Notes: generated by a model from the letters alone, not told the origin. 64,000 nucleotides of DNA from Butyrivibrio sp. WCD3002 (GCF_000424265.1 NZ_AUJO01000016.1:41411-105410), one strand, 5' to 3'. Positions 9,084 to 17,617 are shown, counted from the first letter of the stretch. A program made the numbers and translations.

Positions 9084-9752
9084 TCATTTTCCCGGGATAA
9101 GACCTCGTATTTCGGAAAGAATCTCCGAGTATGGTCTGCCCTTTCCGAAAAGAAGATTTGTTCCAAGAACAAAGCCCGTAACGCCCTTTGGTGCAAACTC
9201 CTCTATCTTATCCGCCGTACATGAACCATCCCAATAAACCTCAAACTTCATCTCATCTCTGAGAGGAAGGATCTTTTCAAACTTCTCGCCGACATAGGGA
9301 AGATACATCTGACCCGCATTTCCTGGATTAACTGTCATAACAAGGACCTTATCAACGATCCTTAGCATCTCATAAATGGTCTCAACGCTGGTTCCCGGGT
9401 TAATGGCAATACCGGGAATAATCCCTGCATTGATAATTCTCTGAAGGGTCGTGGCAGGATGATACTCCGCCTCGGGGTGGATATAAATGGTATCACCCTT
9501 TTTAAGCGCTCCCGTGAAAATATCTATTGTATTGAGGGGATGCTCGACCATAAGATGGACATCAAGCGGCTTTTTGGTCAGCCTGCGGATCGCCCTAAGG
9601 TCATTTAAAGACATAGCAAAATTATTGACATAACGGCCATCCATTATGTCAATATGGAACGAATCTATCCCCGCCTCGTCTAACTCAGTAACTTCCTTCC
9701 TGAGATTGCTGTAATCTGCGCACATCATAGATGCCATAAAAATATGTTTCAT
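9084..9752 (-). CDS. Ribulose-phosphate 3-epimerase family protein
   Basis: This TIM-barrel epimerase has 222 residues and the family signatures 'SFHIDIMDGRYVNNFAMS' and 'DVHLMVEHPLNTID', the metal/phosphate sites 'LVMTVNPGNAGQ' and 'VYWDGSCTADKI', and 'GFVLGTNLLFG'. RPE interconverts ribulose-5-P and xylulose-5-P; allulose-6-P epimerases look similar. Its position in a glycan locus, rather than with pentose phosphate genes, suggests a dedicated supply of a ketopentose phosphate for the neighbouring dehydrogenase and cytidylyltransferase. GGAGG lies upstream of the ATG at 9752. A 17-bp palindrome is located just before the ribosome site, and a terminator lies further upstream, so it may head its own transcript. 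Confidence 0.9.
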   Translation of the reverse strand: MKHIFMASMMCADYSNLRKEVTELDEAGIDSFHIDIMDGRYVNNFAMSLNDLRAIRRLTKKPLDVHLMVEHPLNTIDIFTGALKKGDTIYIHPEAEYHPATTLQRIINAGIIPGIAINPGTSVETIYEMLRIVDKVLVMTVNPGNAGQMYLPYVGEKFEKILPLRDEMKFEVYWDGSCTADKIEEFAPKGVTGFVLGTNLLFGKGRPYSEILSEIRGLIPGK

Positions 9753-9766
9753 CAGGCCTCCTGCCT

Positions 9767-9783
9767 ACACATATATTATGTGT
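9767..9783. promoter_or_regulatory. 17-bp palindrome upstream of the epimerase gene
   Basis: ACACATA-TAT-TATGTGT is a perfect dyad 15-31 bp before the epimerase start. It fits an operator for a dimeric regulator. No regulator for it is identified. Confidence 0.4.
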
Positions 9784-9803
9784 CAAATCCTAAAATGATA
9801 ATA

Positions 9804-9845
9804 ACACAAAAGCCGATAATATCGTTAAAATATTATCGGCTTATT
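9804..9845 (-). terminator. Terminator between the HAD gene and the epimerase gene
   Basis: AGCCGATAATAT (9811-9822) and ATATTATCGGCT (9830-9841) form a 12-bp stem with a 7-nt loop. On the minus strand it is followed by TTTGTGTTATT. It would separate the epimerase/cytidylyltransferase/dehydrogenase genes from the upstream glycan genes, unless an antiterminator lets polymerase pass. Confidence 0.75.
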
Positions 9846-9862
9846 GTAAGCAAAACTTTAGT

Positions 9863-10234
9863 TTATTTTTCTCTTTCTATCACCGGTAGTTCACATATGT
9901 CTCTGTCAACGTTAATGGCAACTGACATTTCAAGTCCTGAAGGTTTTCTGTCATTCACAACAATACGTTCTCCCATAGGCATATTGAATTTTATATCATC
10001 ATACCTGATTCCATTTTCTTTCAAAAAAGCCAGTGTCATCTCCTTGTACTCATCTGTTCTTGACGTAAGTATAATTATATAATCATCAGACGGTATGGCA
10101 TCAATATACTCCTTCGCCCCCTTAAGAAGCGTATCGTGACCATCTATCTTATATCCGTTGTGCTTTACTATCGTCCCGTCTATATCAAAAATCCAGGTCT
10201 TGGGAAGTGTTGATAAAATCAAAGGTTGTCCCAT
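9863..10234 (-). CDS. Small HAD-superfamily phosphatase of glycan clusters
   Basis: The product has 123 residues. Motif I is 'WIFDIDGTIVKHNGY' (nucleophile and acid/base Asp pair). Motif II is 'IIILTSRTDEY' and motif III is the Lys of 'NDRKPSG'. The cap is minimal, as in KdsC/GmhB-type or polynucleotide-phosphatase-like HADs found in capsule loci. It probably removes a phosphate from a sugar-phosphate intermediate, but the substrate is unknown. The start overlaps the 3' end of the upstream gene by 16 bp, so translation is likely coupled, and AAGGA sits six nt before the ATG. Confidence 0.78.
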   Translation of the reverse strand: MGQPLILSTLPKTWIFDIDGTIVKHNGYKIDGHDTLLKGAKEYIDAIPSDDYIIILTSRTDEYKEMTLAFLKENGIRYDDIKFNMPMGERIVVNDRKPSGLEMSVAINVDRDICELPVIEREK

Positions 10235-11478
10235 ATAATATCCTTAGCCTCCACTATATTTCTATCAAACTGCTTAATGTAATAAATATCTATAGATTTC
10301 CACTTTGTATCACAGTAATTATAATCCGGATAAATCGCTATCTTTTTTGCCTTTGCCTCGCGAAGAATATCACACAGACCACTTCTTATTCCTATGAAAG
10401 TTCCCGCTCTCTCCACAACTGAAAAAAGTTCCGATATTGACGGAGATATTGCTTCAGTACCATCAAGAGGCATCTCCTCCCCAACTACATTTGTGAAGCA
10501 CTTATACCCCTGCTTAGTATAATAGCTTACAGCATCACTCCATACCCTAAAATCGATTGCAGTTACTGACTTGGCATAGGGCGAAAAAATAACCGCATTG
10601 TTAGACGGTATCTTTTCAAGTTCCGGATACACTCTCATCAGTTCTCTTCTGGGCTTTTCAGGTACTGTATCTACAGGCAAGCCATAGACACCACAACAGT
10701 ATATCTGTTCCAGGTTTATCTTTTTAATATAAAGAGCTTTCGATAGATTTATTACATAAGGTCTGTCCTGATGCGCTATGTATGAGTTTTCATCCCGAGT
10801 GTACAACACTGCCTGAATCATAGCATCCAGCTCTTTTGGTTCGTAAACTTCAATATCGTTTTCGTCATCAAACAACCGAATCACACCCGATAATACTTTC
10901 GACGGAACACAAAACACTGTTTTCCCGATTCCTTTTTCCCTGGCGAATGCAGGAAAATATGCTCTCATAAAGTAAATATCTCCCAAAGCATTAAACGGAC
11001 AAAATACTTTAAAGCATCCAGGATATTTAGATGACAGTTCCTCTAAAAGCAGTTCTCCATGCTGCTCTCTTTTTGTCATCCTCTCAATTGTTTCTTTTGA
11101 GAGTGAGTATTCCGCATAGGTATTATAGTCTATTACCTTCCTTACAATTCCTTCATACCCTATATCTCGCAGTTGTTTGAGCATAGCAGCATAAAACCTG
11201 GAAGTAATTAGAACTATTGCATTCTTCTGCCCACCATCTATATATTCGAAAATCTGATTTGGATATATTACCTTTGCATCCTTATAAATAATTCCCTGTT
11301 TTTCGATGCTATTATCCAGGATACCCTTTACCTTTATTCCTTTTTTCTCAAGAAAATCTATACACTCCAGCGTAGCGTTACAATGCCCAAACAAAAAGAC
11401 AGTCTTCTGCTGCAAATCAAGCTTACTATCTATGGAATTAAGATTTTGAACCATTTCATCAAAAAGCTTTTTTTCCAT
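10219..11478 (-). CDS. Putative GT9-like glycosyltransferase with an N-terminal Rossmann-like domain
   Basis: Residues 20-110 contain 'KTVFLFGHCNATLECIDFLEKKG' and 'VKGILDNSIEKQG', a Rossmann-like segment repeated in several proteins of this locus. Residues 150-410 look like a GT-B fold of the ADP-heptose:LPS transferase (GT9) type: 'VFCPFNALGDIYFMRAYFP' at the start, 'AVIFSPYAKSV' in the middle, and 'GTFIGIRSGLCDILREAKAK' matching the usual 'IGxxSGxxHLAxA' donor-site region. It is paralogous to the product at 15020-16306. A GTG at 11484 is an alternative start. The donor and acceptor are unknown. Confidence 0.6.
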   Translation of the reverse strand: MEKKLFDEMVQNLNSIDSKLDLQQKTVFLFGHCNATLECIDFLEKKGIKVKGILDNSIEKQGIIYKDAKVIYPNQIFEYIDGGQKNAIVLITSRFYAAMLKQLRDIGYEGIVRKVIDYNTYAEYSLSKETIERMTKREQHGELLLEELSSKYPGCFKVFCPFNALGDIYFMRAYFPAFAREKGIGKTVFCVPSKVLSGVIRLFDDENDIEVYEPKELDAMIQAVLYTRDENSYIAHQDRPYVINLSKALYIKKINLEQIYCCGVYGLPVDTVPEKPRRELMRVYPELEKIPSNNAVIFSPYAKSVTAIDFRVWSDAVSYYTKQGYKCFTNVVGEEMPLDGTEAISPSISELFSVVERAGTFIGIRSGLCDILREAKAKKIAIYPDYNYCDTKWKSIDIYYIKQFDRNIVEAKDIIWDNL

Positions 11479-11680
11479 TTTCACCTACTGCCTTCCGAAC
11501 TTCCTCCGGAGTCAGAATCCCTGTTTTTACATAATTCTGAATACATGGATATTGCCGGCTTTTGGCCGTCACGATAATGTCATCTGTAAACTCATACAAA
11601 TAATAATATTTATCATAATCCGTATTCGTATTAGCTTCATGCGATTCATTACCACGAGGTAAATAGTCAAATACTTCCAT
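11459..11680 (-). CDS. Small hypothetical protein in the glycan operon
   Basis: The product has 73 residues, is acidic and Tyr-rich at the start ('DYDKYYYLYEFTDDIIVTAKSRQ') and ends in a basic tail. No family is recognised. The ATG at 11680 has GGGG about nine nt upstream; the open frame begins at 11707 inside the SIS gene. Its 3' end overlaps the start of the GT9-like gene by about 20 bp, which suggests it is translated as part of the operon. Confidence 0.5.
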   Translation of the reverse strand: MEVFDYLPRGNESHEANTNTDYDKYYYLYEFTDDIIVTAKSRQYPCIQNYVKTGILTPEEVRKAVGENGKKAF

Positions 11681-11697
11681 ACACATATACCCCAACA

Positions 11698-12294
11698 CTA
11701 TTTCCAAAGATCCTCGCCCCTGAGTCTTGCGCCAATACCGCCACCGGGGTGGTTCTTCTTAAAATCATCAAGTGTTACTCCCATTCTCTTGCATAGCTCT
11801 ATAGCAATTCCCTGTAACACTATCAAGTAAACTGTCGTTGAGTTGTTTGGCATAATATCCCACATATCACCCTCGTTACGAAGTTTCATAATAAAGTTCT
11901 TGTCCAGAATCTCCATGGTCTTACATTTATCCGTAAACGATATAAGCCAGGTATTGGTACCTCTTTCTTTTAGATATCCGGCAAGCGCCACGGTCTCATA
12001 TGTATTACCACCCTTAGAAAGCAAAAAAACGATATCCTCTGATCCAATCATACCAAGATCTCCGTGGACTGCTGTATTGGTATGAAGAAATCTGGCATCA
12101 ATACCGGCACTGTTAAGTGTACCAACAAACTTCTCACAGATTGGCACATTTTTCCCGAGGCCACTTGCTATTATCTTGCCACCATTCTTAAGTGTTTTCT
12201 CACACTCATCTAATATCGTTTTATACTGATTCTCATCAATAGAATCCATCGCTTCTTTGATTGTTTCAAGAACTTCACTGTAATATTCAAGCAT
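11698..12294 (-). CDS. SIS-domain sugar-phosphate isomerase (KdsD/GmhA-like)
   Basis: The product has 199 residues and is a single SIS domain. The phosphosugar-binding loop is 'GKIIASGLGKNVPICEKFVGTL' and the Ser/Thr-rich site is 'VFLLSKGGNTYET'. The C-terminal 'NHPGGGIGARL' is the conserved HPGG motif of arabinose-5-P isomerases (KdsD), here without their CBS domains. KdsD converts ribulose-5-P to arabinose-5-P. GmhA-type heptose isomerases are an alternative. The ATG at 12294 has GAGGAGG upstream and shares one base with the TGA of the preceding gene (TGATG), so coupling is certain enough to place it in the operon. Confidence 0.85.
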   Translation of the reverse strand: MLEYYSEVLETIKEAMDSIDENQYKTILDECEKTLKNGGKIIASGLGKNVPICEKFVGTLNSAGIDARFLHTNTAVHGDLGMIGSEDIVFLLSKGGNTYETVALAGYLKERGTNTWLISFTDKCKTMEILDKNFIMKLRNEGDMWDIMPNNSTTVYLIVLQGIAIELCKRMGVTLDDFKKNHPGGGIGARLRGEDLWK

Positions 12295-13877
12295 CAAAGA
12301 ACCTCCTCTAAGTAATACAGCCCATTATAAAATGAGCCGCAAACAGAATCATAGTCCTGCCATGTATAAGTCGTAAGAGACAGCCATATAACTGCATGCA
12401 AAAGCTTAATCTCATACTCGTCCGCACCTGTTAAATTAAAGAAATCCTTCTCCATGTCCTCCCAGCCATTGGATTCGATAGACAATCTCACTTCACCATA
12501 ACCGAGAGTTTCAATAGCTTTACCGTCTACAATTGAATGTCCACCTATATCGAGGTTGAACTTTTTCAAATTAAACCTATCATAATTTCCAACAATAGAA
12601 TAATAGAGTTTCGCCCAGTCATATCTTTCATCACCATATATTTCAGTAAACCCGAAATACCCTCTGGGATCGATCAATACCGGCTCACCATTATCTCTTA
12701 TCATCAAATTGGAAAAGGTACAATCGCCATGAATAAAACTAAATTCATTGCAACGAAGTTTTGATAATGCATTTTCAAGTTTATCCCTATGATAAAATAC
12801 ATTTCGGCACTTCCTGCCGTTTACTGTAATGCTTTCATCTAATGCATAGGGAACCAGATTCTGAACCTTGGATAAGCGCTCCATGGTTTTGTTGTAATAC
12901 GCTTCTTTCATGCTAAAGCTGTCCGCGACGCTTTTTTCAGACTCGTGAAGAGTTTTTAGCGTATCAACAAGGCTTTCCAGAATCTTCTTTTTATCATCGT
13001 ATCCATAATTGCAGTCATATATGTTTTTACCTTTAATGAACTCCATCTTTAAAGGTGATGTTTCATAAACTATAGGAAGCCCTTTTATTCCTTTGTCTTT
13101 AGCCTTCACATACCAGGCACATTCACGCTTTGCCAGCTTCCTTCCCTGCTCATCCACAGGTTCCTTAATCAGAACATCTCCTTCAACGGTTATCCTGTTG
13201 AAAGGTCTTGTTTTCACCTGACCAAGCTTCTCATACTCCTCAAGTAGTCCAAACTCTCTGGTCCCGGCAAGGCTTACTTCTTTAAACTTAAGATTTTTAC
13301 CCTGCATCCACCGAACAAGCTCGCCGCTTTCAGGAACATCTGCAATAACAGCCTTTTTTCCAAAAAGGAAAAATCCGGCAACTCCATGCTCCGTTGATCT
13401 CTCCTCCTCAAACTTACCGTCTTCAAACTTCCATCTGCATGAAAAAGTAGAGGATATACCAACATAATCACTCTCAGGTCCATCATCAATATGACCTGCA
13501 TTCTTCTCCGAGCTGTCGTTTGTATCATTGTACTCCTCAGGCAGTTCGAACCCATCCGGCAAAATCAGATCCGACCACACAAGCATGAATGGCTTATCAT
13601 CGGGAATAAGATCTATCGCCTGTCTTATACCACCACAGGTTCCGGTTCCTGATGCATCAACAATCTGATACTTAACATCAGCAAAAGCAGAAAGGTACCT
13701 GTGAAGTACGTCCTTCTTATAATCTGCAATTATCACAAACCGCTTATCCGGATACTTCCTGAACAAATAAAAAATCATCGGCAGGTTCTTCACCGGTGTC
13801 AGTGCCTTAGGTTTATTTTTTGTAAGATATCCAAGGCGTGTTCCCTTACCGCCTGCCTGAATTATTACGTAATCCAT
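12294..13877 (-). CDS. Fused nucleotidyltransferase and choline-kinase-like kinase (LicC-LicA-type architecture)
   Basis: Residues 1-225 are a nucleotidyltransferase: 'VIIQAGGKGTRLGYLTKNKPKAL' is the NTP-binding signature and 'FMLVWSDLILPD' the metal site. Residues 240-527 are an aminoglycoside/choline-kinase-like phosphotransferase: 'FSFIHGDCTFSNLMI' is the catalytic HGDxxxxN loop and 'VLIDPRGYFG' carries the metal-binding Asp. The same two activities are encoded by licC and licA for CDP-choline, and by fused proteins in other capsule loci for other small headgroups. With LicD, TagD-like and BCCT genes nearby, activation of a phospho-headgroup is likely. Whether it is choline is inference. 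The ATG at 13877 has GAGGGAG just upstream. Confidence 0.85.
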   Translation of the reverse strand: MDYVIIQAGGKGTRLGYLTKNKPKALTPVKNLPMIFYLFRKYPDKRFVIIADYKKDVLHRYLSAFADVKYQIVDASGTGTCGGIRQAIDLIPDDKPFMLVWSDLILPDGFELPEEYNDTNDSSEKNAGHIDDGPESDYVGISSTFSCRWKFEDGKFEEERSTEHGVAGFFLFGKKAVIADVPESGELVRWMQGKNLKFKEVSLAGTREFGLLEEYEKLGQVKTRPFNRITVEGDVLIKEPVDEQGRKLAKRECAWYVKAKDKGIKGLPIVYETSPLKMEFIKGKNIYDCNYGYDDKKKILESLVDTLKTLHESEKSVADSFSMKEAYYNKTMERLSKVQNLVPYALDESITVNGRKCRNVFYHRDKLENALSKLRCNEFSFIHGDCTFSNLMIRDNGEPVLIDPRGYFGFTEIYGDERYDWAKLYYSIVGNYDRFNLKKFNLDIGGHSIVDGKAIETLGYGEVRLSIESNGWEDMEKDFFNLTGADEYEIKLLHAVIWLSLTTYTWQDYDSVCGSFYNGLYYLEEVL

Positions 13878-13902
13878 ATCTCCCTCTGTTACTATAGTAA
13901 TC

Positions 13903-13947
13903 AAAAACTCCTGATGCGCGTCAATTTCATACTTTACATCAGGAGTT
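13903..13947 (-). terminator. Terminator of the JAMM peptidase cassette
   Basis: AACTCCTGATG (13906-13916) pairs with CATCAGGAGTT (13937-13947). On the minus strand the stem is followed by TTTTTGATT. It ends the two-gene cassette at 13967-14747 immediately before the fused kinase gene. Confidence 0.8.
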
Positions 13948-13966
13948 CTAACAGTTTATTTGCTTT

Positions 13967-14164
13967 TTATGTTAAATCATCAAGAATTGTCTTAAATGGA
14001 AGCTTTATCTTTTCTCTCTTTTGTGGGTTCGCCTTCATCTCTGCAAATAATCTTTCTTCCTCTGCCTTTAATTCTTCTAAAGACATATTCTTAATCCATT
14101 CCGGAATCTCGCGACTATCATCTTCTGTAACTGAGCCAATAGGAAAATCTTTAATATCAGCCAT
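13967..14164 (-). CDS. Small acidic helical protein paired with the JAMM peptidase
   Basis: The product has 65 residues, starting MADIKDF, with 'PEWIKNMSLEELKAEEERLFAEM' predicted helical and a basic-hydrophobic tail. No family is recognised. The ATG at 14164 lies one base after the stop of the JAMM gene, and its ribosome site GAGGAGG is inside the last JAMM codons, so the two are co-translated. It could be a substrate, inhibitor or partner of the peptidase; nothing in the sequence decides this. Confidence 0.7.
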   Translation of the reverse strand: MADIKDFPIGSVTEDDSREIPEWIKNMSLEELKAEEERLFAEMKANPQKREKIKLPFKTILDDLT

Positions 14165-14165
14165 A

Positions 14166-14747
14166 TTATCGCACCTCCTCAAAATAAATATCGTTGGTCT
14201 GCATACAAGATTCAATAGCTTTCACCCTTGCTTCACTTTCATTATATCCTTGCTGAATATACTCAGCAACGCTAATTTCAAAGTAAATTGGGTTAATATA
14301 TTCATTACTGCTATATATGTAAATCTGCCCTCCATGCCCTACTACTATGCCCAAAGAATACTTGTTGACATAATTAGAATTTAGATCATCAATACTTGGA
14401 GGTGTACCTTCGGGATGTGAATGAATTGTAATTAATCCGGGATTAGCTATTATTATAGTCTTAATAGCATCAGAATAACTTATCGTCTGTTCTTCCTGCT
14501 CATTGATTTCTTTTGCAACAATTCTACACTGAATTGGATCTATCCAATACATATCCTCATATTCTGTTCCTGTTCGATGAAAGAGCATTTTCTTAGCTAC
14601 CTGATACAAGAGCCGATTAACATCCTTGCTCGCAGTAATTAAATCAAATTTTCTTCTGAATTCACTTCCATTTATATAAGCCTTAACTATTTGCGTCGAC
14701 TTATTCCTCCCCGCCCGTTGCTCTTCTTTTTCGTTATTTTCTTCCAA
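14166..14747 (-). CDS. JAB1/MPN (JAMM) metalloprotease
   Basis: The product has 193 residues. The zinc site is visible as 'TIHSHPEGTPPSIDD' (HxH...S..D), and an upstream Glu in 'AKEINEQEEQ' may complete the JAMM motif. The spacing between HSH and Ser is six residues, one shorter than in RadC. Bacterial JAMM proteins cleave isopeptide-linked or ubiquitin-like substrates, or process sulphur carriers. None of those partners is adjacent; only a small helical protein follows. The start appears to be TTG at 14747 with AGGAGG about eight nt upstream. The cassette lies between two halves of the glycan locus and has its own terminator, which fits a later insertion. The 272 bp upstream (14748-15019) hold no clear gene. 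Confidence 0.8.
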   Translation of the reverse strand: MEENNEKEEQRAGRNKSTQIVKAYINGSEFRRKFDLITASKDVNRLLYQVAKKMLFHRTGTEYEDMYWIDPIQCRIVAKEINEQEEQTISYSDAIKTIIIANPGLITIHSHPEGTPPSIDDLNSNYVNKYSLGIVVGHGGQIYIYSSNEYINPIYFEISVAEYIQQGYNESEARVKAIESCMQTNDIYFEEVR

Positions 14748-15019
14748 ATATATTTCCTCCTATGTACTTTTTTGTAACCACAGACATACATAGGGTTAGA
14801 AAGGCTTATAATTCCTAAAAAGAAAGAACTAAAACGTCAAAAAGCTGTTATCGGTTCATAATAATTCAATCATGGGAATAGTCTGGCGAAATGCCATGAA
14901 CTCTACATATGAAAAGATTACTATGGAAAGATAACACATTATGCTCATGATGTAAAGTATGAAGTTGTCAAGGTCCCGAAAATATGTTTTAATCCAAATA
15001 ATGGCTTGTTTTAAGTTTA

Positions 15020-16306
15020 TCAGTCCAAATATCCAAGAATACTCTTAAGTGTTTCATCTATTCTCGGAACATCAAATTCCAGTTCCAATGCATCATCGCA
15101 CAGTTCCATAGTCTTAAGTGAAAAATACGCAAAAGCACTATCCATATAAAAACGGTTACCTGCATCATAGAGAATAATTTTCTTGGCCTTTGCTCCACTT
15201 ATAACATCGCAGAAACCACTCCTAATCCCAATAAATGTTCCTGCTGCCTCAATAAATTGAGGCGCAATATCAAGAGGGAAGAATATTCCCTTCGTCCCCT
15301 TTATTGCAGTTTCCGTCTTGCCGCTTGAATTAGTAACTACGCTATAACCTCTATGAACGAGTTCTTCTACCAGCTTCTCCCAAAACTCTATAGGAAGATC
15401 TGACAAAGTATTTGAATACGGTGAAAGAGCCACAGTCTTATTGTACTGCAGTTCATATTCATCAAAAAAATTACCAACTCTGTCTGACTCATCCTTAAAA
15501 GCAGGATGCTGAGGCTTAACATCATCAGGCAAATCAAACACATACTTCCTGAAAAGCTCCGTGAAATAAAGTCCCTTATATCCCCTAAACCACTCCACTT
15601 GATTAGTGTGAACCTGAGGCCAGCAGTCATTAAGAATTTTTAAATAGCCCTTTTCTCTGTTAAGCATGTAATAGTAAATCAAACACGAGGCATAATACTT
15701 TTTCTTTACTAATTCAACATTTTTTATATCAAAAAGCTTAGTAACCTTCTTGCAGGCGCCTGTTATGACAACAAAAATGTAGTTATCTATTCCATTCCGT
15801 TTTATATATTCATCCCAAAAAGTACCAATAAGATAAATATCTCCGGTACCTGTATATGGGCAAAGAAATATGGGTAAATCACCATATTTTTTCAAAAGAC
15901 TTCTTCGGTAAATTTTACCAATACCGGCATTAAATAACGCCAAAATTACACTTATGATTTTGGGATTCAAACTCCATATATTCCCGGATGAAATACCCGA
16001 TTCTGTCAGTTGCGGTATCATCTCACGCCAATAGTTTGAATATAAAATATATAACTTTTCAGGTGCAGAAGGATCCGTTATACTACGAGGATCAATAACC
16101 TCCAGTCTTGAGCAATAACTCCCCTGCTTTTGCTTATCGTTATCAATTACTTTAAGGGGCTCTACACCTAACTCTCGCAATATCTGAATAATCTGTCTGG
16201 TGTTGTCACTAACGCCAAACAGATATATCTCTTTGTTCGCCATCCTACCAAAGAAGTGCCGGATTTTTAATGCTCTGGTTACCCTTCGAAGCTCTCTATC
16301 ATACAT
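15020..16306 (-). CDS. Second GT9-like glycosyltransferase with an N-terminal Rossmann-like domain
   Basis: The product has about 428 residues and is a paralog of the protein at 10219-11478. Residues 20-105 hold 'KEIYLFGVSDNTRQIIQILRE' and 'PLKVIDNDKQKQG'. The C-terminal part has 'IFLCPYTGTGDIYLIGTF', 'VALSPYSNTLSD' and 'GTFIGIRSGFCDVISGAKAK', which aligns with the paralog almost residue for residue. It probably transfers a sugar to a glycan in the cytoplasm; the donor is unknown. The ATG at 16306 is preceded by GGGGTGAGGG and lies 5 bp after the upstream stop codon. Confidence 0.6.
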   Translation of the reverse strand: MYDRELRRVTRALKIRHFFGRMANKEIYLFGVSDNTRQIIQILRELGVEPLKVIDNDKQKQGSYCSRLEVIDPRSITDPSAPEKLYILYSNYWREMIPQLTESGISSGNIWSLNPKIISVILALFNAGIGKIYRRSLLKKYGDLPIFLCPYTGTGDIYLIGTFWDEYIKRNGIDNYIFVVITGACKKVTKLFDIKNVELVKKKYYASCLIYYYMLNREKGYLKILNDCWPQVHTNQVEWFRGYKGLYFTELFRKYVFDLPDDVKPQHPAFKDESDRVGNFFDEYELQYNKTVALSPYSNTLSDLPIEFWEKLVEELVHRGYSVVTNSSGKTETAIKGTKGIFFPLDIAPQFIEAAGTFIGIRSGFCDVISGAKAKKIILYDAGNRFYMDSAFAYFSLKTMELCDDALELEFDVPRIDETLKSILGYLD

Positions 16307-16310
16307 TCCC

Positions 16311-16754
16311 TCACCCCTTTGTACCCGAAGCCCCAGGCACATATCTTAAGTGATATAACGCAAGACACGCAGCATCATCTTCATTTATATCTGTCTCATC
16401 CAAATATCTCTGGAGTAAATTGTCAGCAGGTTTATCTGTAAATGTAAAAACAATATTGTCAAAAAACTTCATAAAGCAATAATAATCATAAAGCTTGGAA
16501 ATATCACCTCCAGGTAGAGAAATCAGTTTGACATTATCTCCGGGGCTTATATCAAAATCACCCAAGCTATATACATCCTCAGGATAAAAAATTATAGCAG
16601 CCCTCGCATACTTTCTCCCTATAAAATCAGGAAGATTGTCAATGCAAGCCATATCTAATGCCCTGTTCTCACCGGAAAGGACAAGCACTACTTTCTTATA
16701 ATTTATCCCGTATTTTATTCTCAAAATCTTCCAGAGAAACCATCCTTTAATCAT
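16311..16754 (-). CDS. Hypothetical protein of the glycan locus
   Basis: The product has 147 residues. A basic, hydrophobic N-terminus ('MIKGWFLWKILRIKYG') precedes an alternating alpha/beta pattern ('KKVVLVLSGENRALDMA', 'RAAIIFYPEDVYSLG', 'NIVFTFTDKPADN'). This looks like a small Rossmann-type or glycosyltransferase-remnant fold. No family is recognised. GAGG lies about seven nt before the ATG, and it overlaps nothing. It is four bp upstream of the second GT9-like gene and about 35 bp downstream of the aldo/keto reductase, so it is co-transcribed with both. Confidence 0.65.
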   Translation of the reverse strand: MIKGWFLWKILRIKYGINYKKVVLVLSGENRALDMACIDNLPDFIGRKYARAAIIFYPEDVYSLGDFDISPGDNVKLISLPGGDISKLYDYYCFMKFFDNIVFTFTDKPADNLLQRYLDETDINEDDAACLALYHLRYVPGASGTKG

Positions 16755-16788
16755 AAGGAAACCTCATTATCTATCCCGACAGTTATAT

Positions 16789-17595
16789 CTAAAAATCAAA
16801 ATTATCAGGATGAGCACCAAGTCTCTTACCACAATCCAGTTCGTTTATAATATCCATATCTCTACTATCCAGTTCGAAGTCAAACACATCAAAATTCTGC
16901 TTCATTCTCTCCGGATTGGAAGATTTCGGAATTACTGCAACGCCACGCTGAATATGCCATCTTAGGATAATCTGGGCAATAGTCTTATCATATTTTTCAG
17001 CAACACCTTGGATTTTCTCATCATTCATCTCCGAACTGCCAGGACCTCCAAGAGGGCACCAAGCCTCAGGTACCGTACCACGTTTATTACATTCATCAAC
17101 TATTTCACTGTTAGAAAAATATGGATGTATTTCGACCTGATTAACTACAGGTACCACAGAAGCACCATTTTGAACAAGTGCGTCCAAATGATGCTTCTCA
17201 AAATTACTTACACCGATTGCTCGTACCTTACCTTCTTTGTATAGCTTCTCCATTTCAAGATAAGCATTTTCAAAGCCTTCGGCAGGCCAGTGTATCAAAT
17301 ATAAATCCACATAATCCGTACCAAGTCTGTTAAGGCTCTCTTCAAAAGCCTCCTTGACGCGATGCTCTCTTATATCCTGTGTCCAAAGCTTAGTTGTAAG
17401 GAAAATATCACCTCTACCTACTCCGAAATCTCTGATTGCCCCCCCGACCTCCGACTCATTTCCATACTGCGCCGCAGTATCAATCATCCTATATCCAACA
17501 TTAAGTGCATCTATGATATTTTCTTTTTTCTGAGACCATCCACCGATACCAATAACAGGCATCGATACGCCATTATTTAGCTTTAAATATTGCAT
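16789..17595 (-). CDS. Aldo/keto reductase
   Basis: This AKR-superfamily NADPH oxidoreductase has 268 residues. The catalytic Asp and Tyr lie in 'YRMIDTAAQYGNE', the Lys in 'IFLTTKLW' and the His in 'YLIHWPAEG'. The cofactor-binding end is 'VAVIPKSSNPERMKQN'. Family members reduce aldehydes or ketones; in this locus the substrate could be a sugar or an intermediate of the headgroup made by the neighbouring adenylation enzyme. The ATG at 17595 has AGGGGAT upstream; the open frame runs back into the radical SAM gene without a ribosome site. Confidence 0.93.
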   Translation of the reverse strand: MQYLKLNNGVSMPVIGIGGWSQKKENIIDALNVGYRMIDTAAQYGNESEVGGAIRDFGVGRGDIFLTTKLWTQDIREHRVKEAFEESLNRLGTDYVDLYLIHWPAEGFENAYLEMEKLYKEGKVRAIGVSNFEKHHLDALVQNGASVVPVVNQVEIHPYFSNSEIVDECNKRGTVPEAWCPLGGPGSSEMNDEKIQGVAEKYDKTIAQIILRWHIQRGVAVIPKSSNPERMKQNFDVFDFELDSRDMDIINELDCGKRLGAHPDNFDF

Positions 17596-17617
17596 GTAAT
17601 ATCCCCTACACAAAAAT

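Noticed and set aside
13701..14384. A 227-codon plus-strand frame
   Set aside because: It runs opposite three well-supported minus-strand genes and a terminator, and its product has no recognisable pattern.
14748..15019. A small plus-strand ORF near 14874
   Set aside because: Only about 20 codons, no ribosome site, and no resemblance to a known small protein.
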